In this document: in pieces, positions 41,178 to 49,589 of the stretch
Position numbering within the stretch: the stretch's first letter is position 1
How the letters are laid out: each line of letters opens with the position of its first letter
Source of the DNA: Corydoras sp. C115
Taxonomy: Eukaryota > Chordata > Actinopteri > Siluriformes > Callichthyidae
Assembly: GCA_019802505.1 (NCBI GenBank)
Contig: JAFMOC010000087.1
Coordinates: 1,119,501 to 1,183,500 of the forward strand
Length of the DNA: 64,000 nucleotides
Direction of reading: 5' to 3'
Translations under genes and position numbers: made by a program
The notes under the pieces: generated by a model
Database searches by the model: none
What the model was told of the DNA's origin: nothing
Seen by the model: only the letters and a program-made list of their open reading frames with translations

Positions 41178-41570
41178 TATCCATCCGTCCATTATCTCCC
41201 GCTTTATCCTATATTAGGGAGAAAAAGGGAGAAATCCCATATTATAAAATTATTATTATATATTACATATTATTAAATCCCATGATATCTCCATGCCCCG
41301 TGGAGAACGTTTCGGGCGCTGGGCAGATACACCCAGGACAGGGTGCCAATCTATCACTGAGCACACACTCACTCACACAAACACACTCTATATGGGGCAA
41401 TTTGGAGAACTCAATTGACTTGATCCATGTTTTTGGACTGTGGGAGGAAACCGGAGAACCTGAAGGACACCGACGTGGACACGGGGAGAACATGGAAACT
41501 CGGGGGATTCGAACCAGGAATCCCTAGCGCTGAGAGGCGTACGTGCTAACCACTAAGCCACTGTGCCTCC
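41178..41570 (-). mobile_element. tRNA-derived SINE (family A)
   Basis: Near-complete minus-strand copy. The tail end (CATTATCTCCCGCTTTATCC) is at 41190, interrupted by an AT-rich insertion of about 70 bases, and the tRNA-like head ends at about 41570 next to a (CA)n run. Confidence 0.75.
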
Positions 41571-41603
41571 CACACACACATACACACACACACACACACA
41601 CAC
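41571..41603. repeat. (CA)n microsatellite
   Basis: About 16 CA units with one interruption, directly after a SINE head. Confidence 0.9.
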
Positions 41604-41605
41604 TA

Positions 41606-41890
41606 TGATGACCAAAAGTATTAGGACACGTACACAGTACACACACAGGAGAGGCACCTGAGATGTTCCATTCTGAGTTGCTCACCTTGTTGTATCTATA
41701 ACAGCTCTTCTGTGAGATTGCTGAGTGCCATTTTTGCCCATTTAGAGAGGGTGTCACCCAAAAATCTCTCTTCCCCTGATCATGTCTGTATAGATTTTGT
41801 TTTGGTACTGGGAAACCTCATACTGGGACAGAAAGGGCCTTCCCCAAACTGTTTACACACAGAAAGGTGCTTGATCAAATATTATTTTTA
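41606..41890. mobile_element. Tc1/mariner-type element relic
   Basis: It starts with a GACCAAAAGTATTAGGACAC-type terminus. It later contains GGGCCTTCCCCAAACTGTTT, a phrase I associate with a widespread fish mariner-like repeat. A related fragment is at 62245-62370. No open frame survives. Confidence 0.5.
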
Positions 41891-41935
41891 AGAATATGAG
41901 ATATTTCCATACATTTTTAGCATTGCTATATATAT

Positions 41936-42215
41936 ATATGGTTAGCATGTTCTCCTCTCAGCACTAGGGATTCCCGGTTCGAATCCCCATCTGGGTGGAG
42001 TTTCCATGTTCTCCCCTTGTCCGCGTGGGTTTCCTCAAGGGTTCTCCGGTTTCCTCCCACAGTCCAAAAACATGGATCAAGTCAATTGAATTCTCCAAAT
42101 TGCCCCATATAGAGTGTGTTTGTGTGAGTGAGTGTGTGCTCAGCGATAGATTGTTGCCCTGTCCTGGGTGTATCTGCCCAGCGTCCGAAACGTTCTCCCC
42201 TGGATGGGCATGGGG

Positions 42216-42217
<2 letters not shown>
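41936..42217 (+). mobile_element. tRNA-derived SINE (family A), 5'- and 3'-truncated
   Basis: Plus-strand copy beginning inside the A-box region (GGTTAGCATGTTC). It retains a perfect B box (GGTTCGAATCC), the TTTCCTCCCACAGTCC block and the CCTGGATGGGCATGGGG block, and then passes straight into a (TA)n tract. Confidence 0.8.

Positions 42218-42272
<55 letters not shown>
42218..42272. repeat. (TA)n microsatellite
   Basis: About 27 dinucleotide units directly abutting the truncated SINE on the left and the tandem duplication on the right. Confidence 0.95.
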
Positions 42273-42274
<2 letters not shown>

Positions 42275-42370
42275 AAAATGAGCTTCTCTTTCATCCGATG
42301 GTTCTCACTGCAGAGCGTACTAGACTCTCAATCGGAGTGTTGAATTAGATTCTAGACTTTGTCTAGAGTG

Positions 42371-42586
42371 ATTGTTTACATTACATTTGGTCATTTATTA
42401 GACACGTTTGTCCAAAGCGACTTACAAGGTGAGCACAGAATTAATCACAGCATCTTGGAGCAATGAGGGTTAAGGGTCTTGCTCAAGGACCCACACTGGT
42501 AACTTCGGTGGACCTGGGATTTGAACCCCCAACCTCCAGCTTCATAACTCAATGCCCTACCCACTCAGCTACCGCGCCATGTTTAC
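42371..42586 (-). mobile_element. V-SINE-like element (family B)
   Basis: Minus-strand copy: the tail phrase (rc of CCAAAGCGACTTACAAGGTG) is at the left and the tRNA-like head with GGGATTTGAACCC and ACTCAGCTACC at the right. It is inserted in duplication copy 1 exactly where the left arm of the U1 upstream inverted repeat breaks off. Confidence 0.75.
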
Positions 42587-42970
42587 ATGTACTCATTTTA
42601 AACACATACACATACGCACGCAAACTGACAAATATTTAGTTTGTATTATAAACAGTTTTATTCTATTAAGCTCAAAAGAACAATATAAACGGGTTTCTGC
42701 CACTAACAGGGAAGGGCCAATCAAACACCTTGGGATGGGCGGAGCTTCTACAAGAAGCCGCAAAAGAAGCTCCTCCCATGTGTCTTTCTTATTGGTCAAA
42801 ATCAATGTGTTTGATTGGCCCCGCCCTGTTAGTGGCAGAAACCCGTTTTTATTGTCCTTTAGAGCTTAATAGATCAAACTATTTATAATACAAACTAAAT
42901 ATTTGTGAGTTTTGTGTTTGTGCGCGTGCGTTTATGTGTTTAAAAAATGTTTGTATTTAAAAATGAGTGT
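42587..42970. repeat. Long inverted repeat upstream of U1 gene 1
   Basis: The left arm (about 42587-42730) is an imperfect reverse complement of the right arm (about 42805-42970). Paired landmarks include AACGGGTTTCTGCCACTAAC with GTTAGTGGCAGAAACCCGTT, TTTAGTTTGTATTATAAA with its complement, and CCAATCAAACAC with GTGTTTGATTGG. The centre near 42755 is itself palindromic. The right arm is the normal upstream region of the U1 gene. Confidence 0.85.
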
Positions 42971-42972
42971 TA

Positions 42973-42993
42973 GTCACCATGATGGTGTAGAGT
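42973..42993 (+). promoter_or_regulatory. Proximal sequence element (PSE) of U1 gene 1
   Basis: The sequence starts TCACCATGA, 62 to 42 bases upstream of the U1 start. Vertebrate snRNA PSEs lie at about -55 and begin with a YCACCNTNA core, bound by SNAPc. There is no TATA box nearby, as expected for a Pol II snRNA gene. The same element is in the same position at copy 2. Confidence 0.75.
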
Positions 42994-43034
42994 ATGTGTT
43001 GCATAGACATGGTTTTTGAGAGGGCGTGGAATTC

Positions 43035-43200
43035 ATACTTACCTGGCAGGGGAGACACCATGATCATGAAGGTGGTTCACCCAGGGTGAGGCTCAGCCAT
43101 TGCACTCCGGTTGAGCTGAAACCCCTGCGAATTCCCCAAATGTGGGAATCTCGACTGCATAATTTGTGGTAGTGGGGGACTGCGTTCGCGCTCTCCCCTG
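43035..43200 (+). ncRNA. U1 spliceosomal snRNA, copy 1
   Basis: A 166-nt U1 snRNA, the RNA of U1 snRNP that recognises 5' splice sites. The 5' end ATACTTACCTG is intact. Stem-loop I has the U1-70K-binding loop region GATCATGAAGG. Stem-loop II has the U1A-binding loop ATTGCACTCC on an 8-bp stem. Stem-loop III keeps pairing with a flipped A-U pair relative to human. The Sm site AATTTGTGG and the final stem-loop ending CTCCCCTG are present. It is two nucleotides longer than the usual 164 because of an AA insertion in GCTGAAACCCC, near the four-helix junction. A PSE-like element upstream and a 3' box downstream suggest a real gene rather than a retrocopy. Copy 2 differs at two positions. Confidence 0.95.
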
Positions 43201-43207
43201 ATTTACT

Positions 43208-43220
43208 GTTTAAAGAAAGA
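43208..43220 (+). terminator. snRNA 3' box of U1 gene 1
   Basis: GTTTAAAGAAAGA, seven bases after the U1 end, matches the GTTTN0-3AAARNNAGA consensus that directs Integrator-dependent 3' end formation. Confidence 0.85.
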
Positions 43221-43625
43221 ACTTAACTATTTTCAAACTGACAATGGAGCAACATATTTATGTCGTTTGTTGGAATTCATGTTGGCTCCCTCAGCTTCAG
43301 TTCAAACGGTGGAGTTTTATTATATTTTCACGTCGGTGTCTGCAGTTCTTGTTTTACAGTGTCTGCAGACAACGGAGGACTGGAACCATATTTTATCTCA
43401 GATTTAGGAACTTTAAAGTGTTTCCACAATTATGTAAAATCTTGGAGACACGAGTGATGTTATAATTTAACACAAAATCTTTTTAATTGCGCAGAAACTA
43501 CTGATTACCTTCAGAATAAAACAATAGAAAACACATACAAAATGCAGTTGTGTTAATCAGAAGTGTTTAGGCATTCAGAGAAGGTTAATATTTTTAGGCA
43601 TTTAGGTATGCCTGTATTTTATAAT

Positions 43626-43629
<4 letters not shown>

Positions 43630-43692
<63 letters not shown>
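43630..43692. repeat. (TA)n microsatellite
   Basis: An uninterrupted run ending directly at the 5' head of the SINE at 43694. Confidence 0.95.
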
Positions 43693-43693
<1 letters not shown>

Positions 43694-43697
<4 letters not shown>

Positions 43698-44036
43698 GTG
43701 GCTTAGTGGTTAGTTAGCACGTTCGCCTCTCAGCGCTAGGGATTCCCGGTTCGAATCCCCATCTGGGTGGAGTTTCCATGTTCTCCCTGTGTCGGCGTGG
43801 GTTTCCTCCGGGTTCTCCGGTTTCCTCCCACAGTCCAAAAACATGGATCAAGTCAATTGAATTCTCAAAAAATTGCCCCATATAGTGTGTGTCTGTGTGA
43901 GTGAGTGAGTGTGTGCCCAGCAATGGATTGGCGCCCTGTCCTGGGTCTATCTGCCCAGCGCCTGAGACGTTCTCCCCTGGATGGGCATGGGGAACCCCAC
44001 GCGAACCTAATAGAGGATAAAGCGGAAGATAATGAA

Positions 44037-44039
<3 letters not shown>
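43694..44039 (+). mobile_element. tRNA-derived SINE (family A), near full length
   Basis: A box GTGGCTTAGTGG at the left, perfect B box GGTTCGAATCC at about 43748, the CCTCCCACAGTCC and CCCAGCGCCTGAGACG blocks, and a complete tail GATAAAGCGGAAGATAATGAATGAA that runs without a break into (TA)n. Confidence 0.85.

Positions 44040-44129
<90 letters not shown>
44040..44129. repeat. (TA)n microsatellite between two opposed SINEs
   Basis: About 45 TA units between the tail of the plus-strand SINE (43694-44039) and a minus-strand SINE fragment (44131-44295). Confidence 0.95.
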
Positions 44130-44130
<1 letters not shown>

Positions 44131-44131
<1 letters not shown>

Positions 44132-44295
44132 TCCCAGGACAGACACTATTATTGGGGTAATTAAGAGTAGCCAATTTTACCCGAATCCATGTTTTTGTAC
44201 TGTGAGAGGAAATCAGAGAACCTGAAGGAAACCCACATGGACATGGGGAGAACAAGAAAACCACCCAGGTCAGGATTCGAACCTGGATCCCCAGT
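44131..44295 (-). mobile_element. tRNA-derived SINE (family A) fragment, diverged
   Basis: Minus-strand fragment with the ACTGTGAGAGGAAATC, GGAAACCCACATGGACA and GGATTCGAACCTGG blocks. It is more diverged than its neighbours, so probably older or from a related subfamily. Confidence 0.6.
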
Positions 44296-44949
44296 ATTTT
44301 CTAAATGATTCTTTCCCCAGCAAAGAATCATTTAGAATAATAAAAGAAAATTATCAGAGAACATCAGTCAGGGATCAATCGGAAATTTTTAAGAAAATAA
44401 AAATAATTGTGTTTAGACCATTATTCAGTTATTAAAATCTGTTTAAACACTACAAATAAATAATAAAGATAGCTTGAATTATTATTTTGAACTGTTAAAA
44501 AAGTTTTGAAGAGAATTGAAGGCACATTAAGAAAAGAAAAAAAAACATGCAAGGCCCGCAAACGTTTATTGTTCTGCGGCGGCCGATAAGGAACGTCTGC
44601 TAATACTGTAAATGTAAAGTTATCGTATTCATGCGGTTAGTTCAGGAAATACCAGGTTGTGGGACAGATCAGCTTTGTGTTTATGGTAAAAGATAAAGTT
44701 TTTCAGTTACTAATCTCTTCCTGTGACCTGTACAGTGTGGTGTTTTTTACCGGTTATCAACTGTCCTCATGACTACACCACTTCTGTCCTCAGGGTTCAG
44801 TTTAGTATGTCTGTTAGAAGTTGTTCGGTTTAATATTAAGTTGATTTATGCAATGGCTTCTGGTCTGGTGGTTTTGCACATCAGTAGAATCTAAAATTAT
44901 ACAGAACACAAAATTAGCATGTGATGCCGTTTGATTATTATTAAACACA

Positions 44950-45173
44950 CACGTTAGCACGTTTGCCTCTCAGCGCTAGGGATTCCCGGTTTGAATCCTC
45001 ATCTGGGTGGAGTTTCCATGTTCTCCCCGTGTCCGCGTGGGTGTTTGTGTGCATGTCTGTGTGAGTGAGTGTGTGCCCAGCGATAGATTGGCACCCTGTC
45101 CTGGGTCTATCTGCCCAGCGCCCGAAACGTTCTCCCCTGGATGGGCATGGGGAACACCCCCGCGACACTAATG
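44950..45173 (+). mobile_element. tRNA-derived SINE (family A), truncated at both ends and internally deleted
   Basis: It starts at GTTAGCACGTTTGCC, keeps a slightly altered B box (GGTTTGAATCC), lacks the internal CCTCCCACAGTCC block and stops at CGACACTAAT. The Tc1 element follows immediately, with no SINE tail between. Confidence 0.7.
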
Positions 45174-46725
45174 TCCATGTTGTGGAAACAAAAGCTTATA
45201 ACCGGACTTTAAATTCATCCATTGGTTTTAGAAATGACTCATATGAAAGCAGAAAACCTCCCCAAATCAGATTTAATTTACGAAAATAAATTTGCTTTAC
45301 TGCAGAAATATGGATCATTTAATAAACACAGAAAGGTCAGATTTGGCCAAGACAAAAGTTTTGTTGCCCACAGAAAGTAATGTGAAAATCAAACAAATAA
45401 TTCACTTCATATACAAAGATATGCTTCATAACATTCGTGAATGACGTTGTGCTGCTATTAGAGCCATATTTAATATTTTGTGCGACTTCCATGAGTTTGA
45501 AGGACTGCATCCATTCGGTTCGACAATGATTCATAAATTTATTGATGAAGTCATCAGGAATAGCAAAGAATGCAGTCTTACATGCCTCCCAGAGTTCATC
45601 AAGATTCTTCCTCTTTCATCCTACCCCAAACATGCTCAATGATGTTCATGTCTGGTGACTGGGCTGGCCAGTCCTGGAGAACCTTGATCTTCTTCACCTT
45701 GAGGAACTTTGATGTAGAGATGGATGTATGAGATGGAGCACCATCCTGCTGCAAAATTGGACCCCTTTTATGATTGGGAATGTAAGATGTAGCTAACACT
45801 TCTTGATATTTTAGGCTATTGATATTGCCTTCCACCTTGCAAATGTTTCGCACACCCCATACTGAATGTAACCCCAGACTATGATCTTTCCACTACCAAA
45901 CTTGACTGTTTTCTGGGTGAATCTTGGATCCATACGGGCTCCAGTAGGTCTCCTGCAGTATTTGCGGCAGCTGTGGTGTAATTCAACTGAAGATTCATCT
46001 GAGAAATCCACCTTCTGCGACTTTTCCAGCGTCCATCCGTTAAGCAGGCTGTGGGCCCTGGCAAATGCCACATATTTTTTTTTACCTGCCTTTTGTTTAG
46101 TGCTGGATTCTGGGCACTGATTCGACCATGGAGGCCATTTCGAGACAGAATCCTACAAACTGCTCTAGTTGACACAGGGACTTGAGGTGACCAGGCCTGG
46201 TGGAGCTCTGCTGCAGTGGAAGAGGAACCAACAAACGTTCCTCCTGGGCTTGTCCAGTCTCTTCAAATCTTTTTTTAATTCTTTGTACTTGACACTGAAA
46301 CACATTAAAGGTGCCAGCCACCTCTGCAGTGGATTTGGTCTTCAGCGTCTTGATAATCAAGGCTTTGGTCGCAGGATGGAAGTTGCAGTGCAAGTGAAGG
46401 TCTGGGGTGCTGGAGTTCTTTTTATACACACCCACTAATTAACCAATCAATTAGTGAGCACAGGTGAGGCTGTAAACTAGGATTGGGTGCATTATATGAC
46501 AAGGTGACAAAACTTTTGTCTTCCCAAAATCTGACCTTTCTGTGTTCATTAAATGATCCATATTTCTGCAGTGAAGCAAATATATTTTCGTAAATTAAAT
46601 CTCATTTAGGGAGGGTTTTAGCTTTCATATGAGTCATTTCTAAAACCAATGGATGAATTTAAAGTCAGGTTATAAGCTTTTGTTTCCACAACATGGATAA
46701 GCGACAGAACTTATGTCAGGGACTG
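45174..46725 (-). mobile_element. Tc1/mariner DNA transposon, decayed, with long inverted repeats
   Basis: The arms at about 45174-45366 and 46504-46725 are inverted copies of roughly 200 bp (for example GTTGTGGAAACAAAAGCTTA at one end, its complement at the other), the IR/DR-type layout of fish Tc1 elements. The right end is intact: it finishes with the CAGT-type terminus followed by a TA target dinucleotide at 46726-46727. The left arm lacks the outermost 28 or so bases and abuts a truncated SINE, so the left boundary has been rearranged. The transposase between the arms is broken. It lies between the two halves of the U1 tandem duplication. Confidence 0.88.
45599..46435 (-). pseudogene. 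Tc1-type transposase pseudogene
   Basis: Remains of a DDE transposase of the Tc1 family. The N-terminal helix-turn-helix region starts MGVYKKNS at 46435, and STRAVCRILSRNGLHGR follows in a different frame. The middle part (MAFARAHSLLNGW, VDFSDESS, with the family's first catalytic aspartate) is in a third frame. The C-terminal part reads ILQQDGAPSHTS (second D) and QSPDMNIIEHVWGRMK (the final E region). At least three frame changes separate these pieces, so no functional product is expected. Confidence 0.88.
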
Positions 46726-46727
46726 TA

Positions 46728-47262
46728 TAGTCATTTAAAGTTCTACCGGCTACGTTTATCTAAAAACATTTAAAAACAATAAATTATATTAAAATATTCA
46801 TTCATATACCTGTATATACACACAAAATCGCAAAAACACATCTACATATAAAGCAGGTTATCTTCCAGGAAGCTGTCGTGTTGCTGCAGTGGTCATTACT
46901 GTTGACTACAATAAAGCATTCGTTTCTCTATAATACGGTTGCAATCTACAAAATCACCACTAGATGCCACTAAATCCAATAAACTTTTTTATGAATCTTC
47001 TTAATGTCTGAGAAGTGATGTTGAATTTAGAAAACGTTTCGTGCTGTGTAACAAAATGACAGCGTTATTGTCAAAAATAATCTTTAACAGCTGTTATTTC
47101 TGAATGAAATAAAATAATCGGATTAATTGACAAATTTTGAAATTTGATAATTCTATTTATGTAATAATTATCCAATATATCTATATAATTCTAATTAATT
47201 CTAATTCGTAAGCTTTTATTACTAATATTTGCTTTTCTTTTGACGGATTTGCAGACTTCGAC
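46728..47262. other. Spacer between Tc1 element and U1 duplication copy 2
   Basis: AT-rich DNA with no gene. A segment near 46950-46985 (CACCACTAGATGCCACTAAA) resembles sequence just after duplication copy 2 (49112-49135) and a stretch at about 18930-18955. It may be the displaced right end of duplication copy 1. Confidence 0.45.
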
Positions 47263-47523
47263 ACAAAAATGAGCTCCTGTTTCATCCAATCAAACACCTT
47301 TTGATGGGCCGCAAAAGAAGCTCCTCCCATGAGGCTTTCTTATTGGTCAGAATCAACGTGTTTGATTGGCCCCGCCCTGTTAGTGGCAGAAACCCGTTTT
47401 TATTGTCCTTTAGAGCTTAATAGATCAAACTATTTATAATACAAACTAAATATTTGTGAGTTTTGTGTTTGTGCGCGTGCGTTTATGTGTTTAAAATACG
47501 TTTGTGTTTAAAAATGAGTGTTA

Positions 47524-47544
47524 GTCACCATGATGGTGTAGAGT
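47524..47544 (+). promoter_or_regulatory. Proximal sequence element (PSE) of U1 gene 2
   Basis: The TCACCATGATGG core is at the same distance (about -62 to -42) as in copy 1 and is unchanged. Confidence 0.75.
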
Positions 47545-47585
47545 ATGTGTTGCATAGACATGGTTTTTGTGAGGGCGTGGAATTC

Positions 47586-47751
47586 ATACTTACCTGGCAG
47601 GGGAGACACCATGATCATGAAGGTGGTTCATCCAGGGTGAGGTTCAGCCATTGCACTCCGGTTGAGCTGAAACCCCTGCGAATTCCCCAAATGTGGGAAT
47701 CTCGACTGCATAATTTGTGGTAGTGGGGGACTGCGTTCGCGCTCTCCCCTG
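47586..47751 (+). ncRNA. U1 spliceosomal snRNA, copy 2
   Basis: A 166-nt U1 snRNA differing from copy 1 at two positions: TTCATCCAGG instead of TTCACCCAGG, and GAGGTTCAG instead of GAGGCTCAG. The second change turns a C-G pair of stem II into U-G, so folding should survive. The 5' splice-site recognition sequence, U1-70K and U1A loops, Sm site and 3' stem are intact. It shares the AA insertion near the four-helix junction and the altered stem III pair with copy 1, so those changes predate the duplication. A PSE-like element and a 3' box are present, so it could be expressed. A reading frame crossing this gene is not meaningful. Confidence 0.95.
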
Positions 47752-47758
47752 ATTTACT

Positions 47759-47771
47759 GTTTAAAGAAGGA
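47759..47771 (+). terminator. snRNA 3' box of U1 gene 2
   Basis: GTTTAAAGAAGGA, seven bases after the RNA end. It differs by one base from the copy 1 box and still resembles the consensus. Confidence 0.8.
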
Positions 47772-48025
47772 ACTCAATACTTTGCTTAACCTATAAAAAT
47801 TCAATTACACGCCCTTCAATCTTTTTATCGTGAACTATGCGAATAGTTCAGATCGTGGAATTTTAATGTAGAAATTTCACGTCTATGTCCACAGTGATTG
47901 TAAACAATATCTACAGACAACAGTGGACTCGAAGCCTTTTCGACCTCAGATTTAGAAACTTGTAAGTTTTTCCACAATTATCTAAGAGCTTAGAGGCACG
48001 AGTGATGTTCTTAATGTTCTTAATT

Positions 48026-48364
48026 GCGGGCGGCACGGTGGCTTAGTGGTTAGCACGTTCGCCTCTCAGCGCTAGGGATTCCCGGTTCGAATCCCCAGCT
48101 GGGTGGAGCTTCCATGTCCTCCCCGTGTCTGCGTGGGTCTCCTCTGGGTTCCTCCCACAGTTCAAAAGCATGGATCAAAATTGACTTCTCAAAATTACCC
48201 ATATAGATTGTGAGACTGTGTGAGTGAGTGTGTGCCCAGCGATGGATTTGCGCCCTGTCCTGGGGTCTATCTGCCCAGCGCCCGAGACGCTCTCCCCTGG
48301 ATGGGCATGGTGAACCCCACCGCGACCCTAATAGAGGATAAAGCGGAACATAATGAATGAATGA
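48026..48364 (+). mobile_element. tRNA-derived SINE (family A) with target-site duplication
   Basis: Complete copy starting GCGGGCGGCACGG with A box TGGCTTAGTGG and B box GGTTCGAATCC, ending in the GATAAAGCGGAACATAATG(AATG)n tail. It is flanked by ATGTTCTTAATT (48014-48025) and ATGTTCTTAAATT (48365-48377), a near-perfect target-site duplication. The insertion is absent from duplication copy 1. Confidence 0.9.
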
Positions 48365-49340
48365 ATGTTCTTAAATTCTGATTACCTTCAGAATAAAGCA
48401 ATAGAAAACACATACAACGCAGTTGTGTTAATCAGAAGTGATGTATGAAACAGCAGCACTGCTGCTGCACTAACCCTCCCTCACCGAATCAGTGTCATGA
48501 CAATAAACAATTCACCACCCAAATTATACCTGTTCTGTGATTAGCCATTCCTCTGTTGGTCTATATATATGCAAACAAATTAGATGTGATCTACAGTAAT
48601 TTAAATTTTTGAAAGATTGAGAATTGAAGGCACATTTAAAAAAAAAATAAATAAATAAAAAAGCAAGGCCCGCAAACGTTTATTGTTCTGTGGCGGTTGA
48701 TAAGGAACGTCTGCTAATACTGTAAATGTAAAGTTATCGTATTCATGCGGTTAGTTCAGGAAATACCAGGCTGTGGAACAGATCAGCTTTGTGTTTATGG
48801 TAAAAGATAAAGTTTGTCAGTTACTAATCTCTTCCTGTGACCTGTACAGTGTGGTGTTATCAACTGTCCTCATGACTACACCACTTCTGTCCTCAGGGTT
48901 CAGATTAGAATGTCTGTTAGCAGGCGTTCGGTTTAATATTAAGTTCATTTAGTCTTTTTAAATGAATAAACTAATCGTTTGTATGTACCATACATGGTTA
49001 CACGTGCTGTGACGCAATGGCTTCTGGTCTGGTGGTTTTGCACATCAGTAGAATCTAAAATTATACAGGACACAAAATTAGCTTGTGATGCCGTTTGATT
49101 ATTATTAAAATATCCACTAGATGGCAGTAGATTCATAATACAGATTTAAAGTTTTTGCTGAATTTAAATTTGTTGAGTTTAAATCAGGTTAAATGTACAA
49201 CACTATATATGGTCAAAAGTTCAAAAAAAGCTCAAATCAACACGGTGTAGAAATAACATTTTGTGTAAAATGACTTTTTAAACTCCAGTATTACTGTCCA
49301 CCAATGAAAATAACAATTCCACACAATATTGGTCACAATG

Positions 49341-49548
49341 CGATATCAGCATTAGATCATTTTGCAGACACTTTTATCCAAAGAAAATTACAAGTATTCT
49401 GATTGAAAGGCAGGGGCTAGAATACAGGGTCAGCTCTGGAACAATGACCTCGCTCAAGGGCCCACACTGTTCACTTTTAGATTTACACCTCCAACCTTCA
49501 GACTGACAGCCCAACAACCTAACCACTGATCTACCACACCCTAAACAG
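49341..49548 (-). mobile_element. V-SINE-like element (family B), diverged
   Basis: Minus-strand order: tail phrase (GCAGACACTTTTATCCAAAG), then CTCGCTCAAGGGCCCACACT, then the tRNA-like head region (CTAACCACTGATCTACC). The B-box region is mutated. Confidence 0.65.
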
Positions 49549-49589
49549 TCTTTAAGATAAAATAGACCCATTTACTGTGTTTGTTTAGT

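Larger units (their letters stand above)
42276..44943. repeat. Tandem segmental duplication, copy 1 (carries U1 gene 1)
   Basis: Direct repeat of 47263-49109. Shared blocks in order: AAAATGAGCT plus a TTTCATCC start, the CCAAT/Sp1-rich upstream region, the U1 gene and 3' flank, a CTGATTACCTTCAGAATAAA block, a GCAAGGCCCGCAAACGTTTA block, and a TGGTCTGGTGGTTTTGCACA block ending at GATTATTATTAAA. Copy-specific insertions are a V-SINE at 42371-42586, SINEs at 43694-44039 and 44131-44295, and (TA)n tracts. Confidence 0.85.
47263..49109. repeat. Tandem segmental duplication, copy 2 (carries U1 gene 2)
   Basis: Direct repeat of 42276-44943 with the same block order. It lacks the left arm of the inverted repeat, the V-SINE and the (TA)n tracts of copy 1, and has its own SINE insertion at 48026-48364. 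Confidence 0.85.

Noticed and set aside
47463..47723. An 86-codon plus-strand frame
   Set aside because: It overlaps the U1 snRNA and its promoter; the RNA gene explains the sequence.
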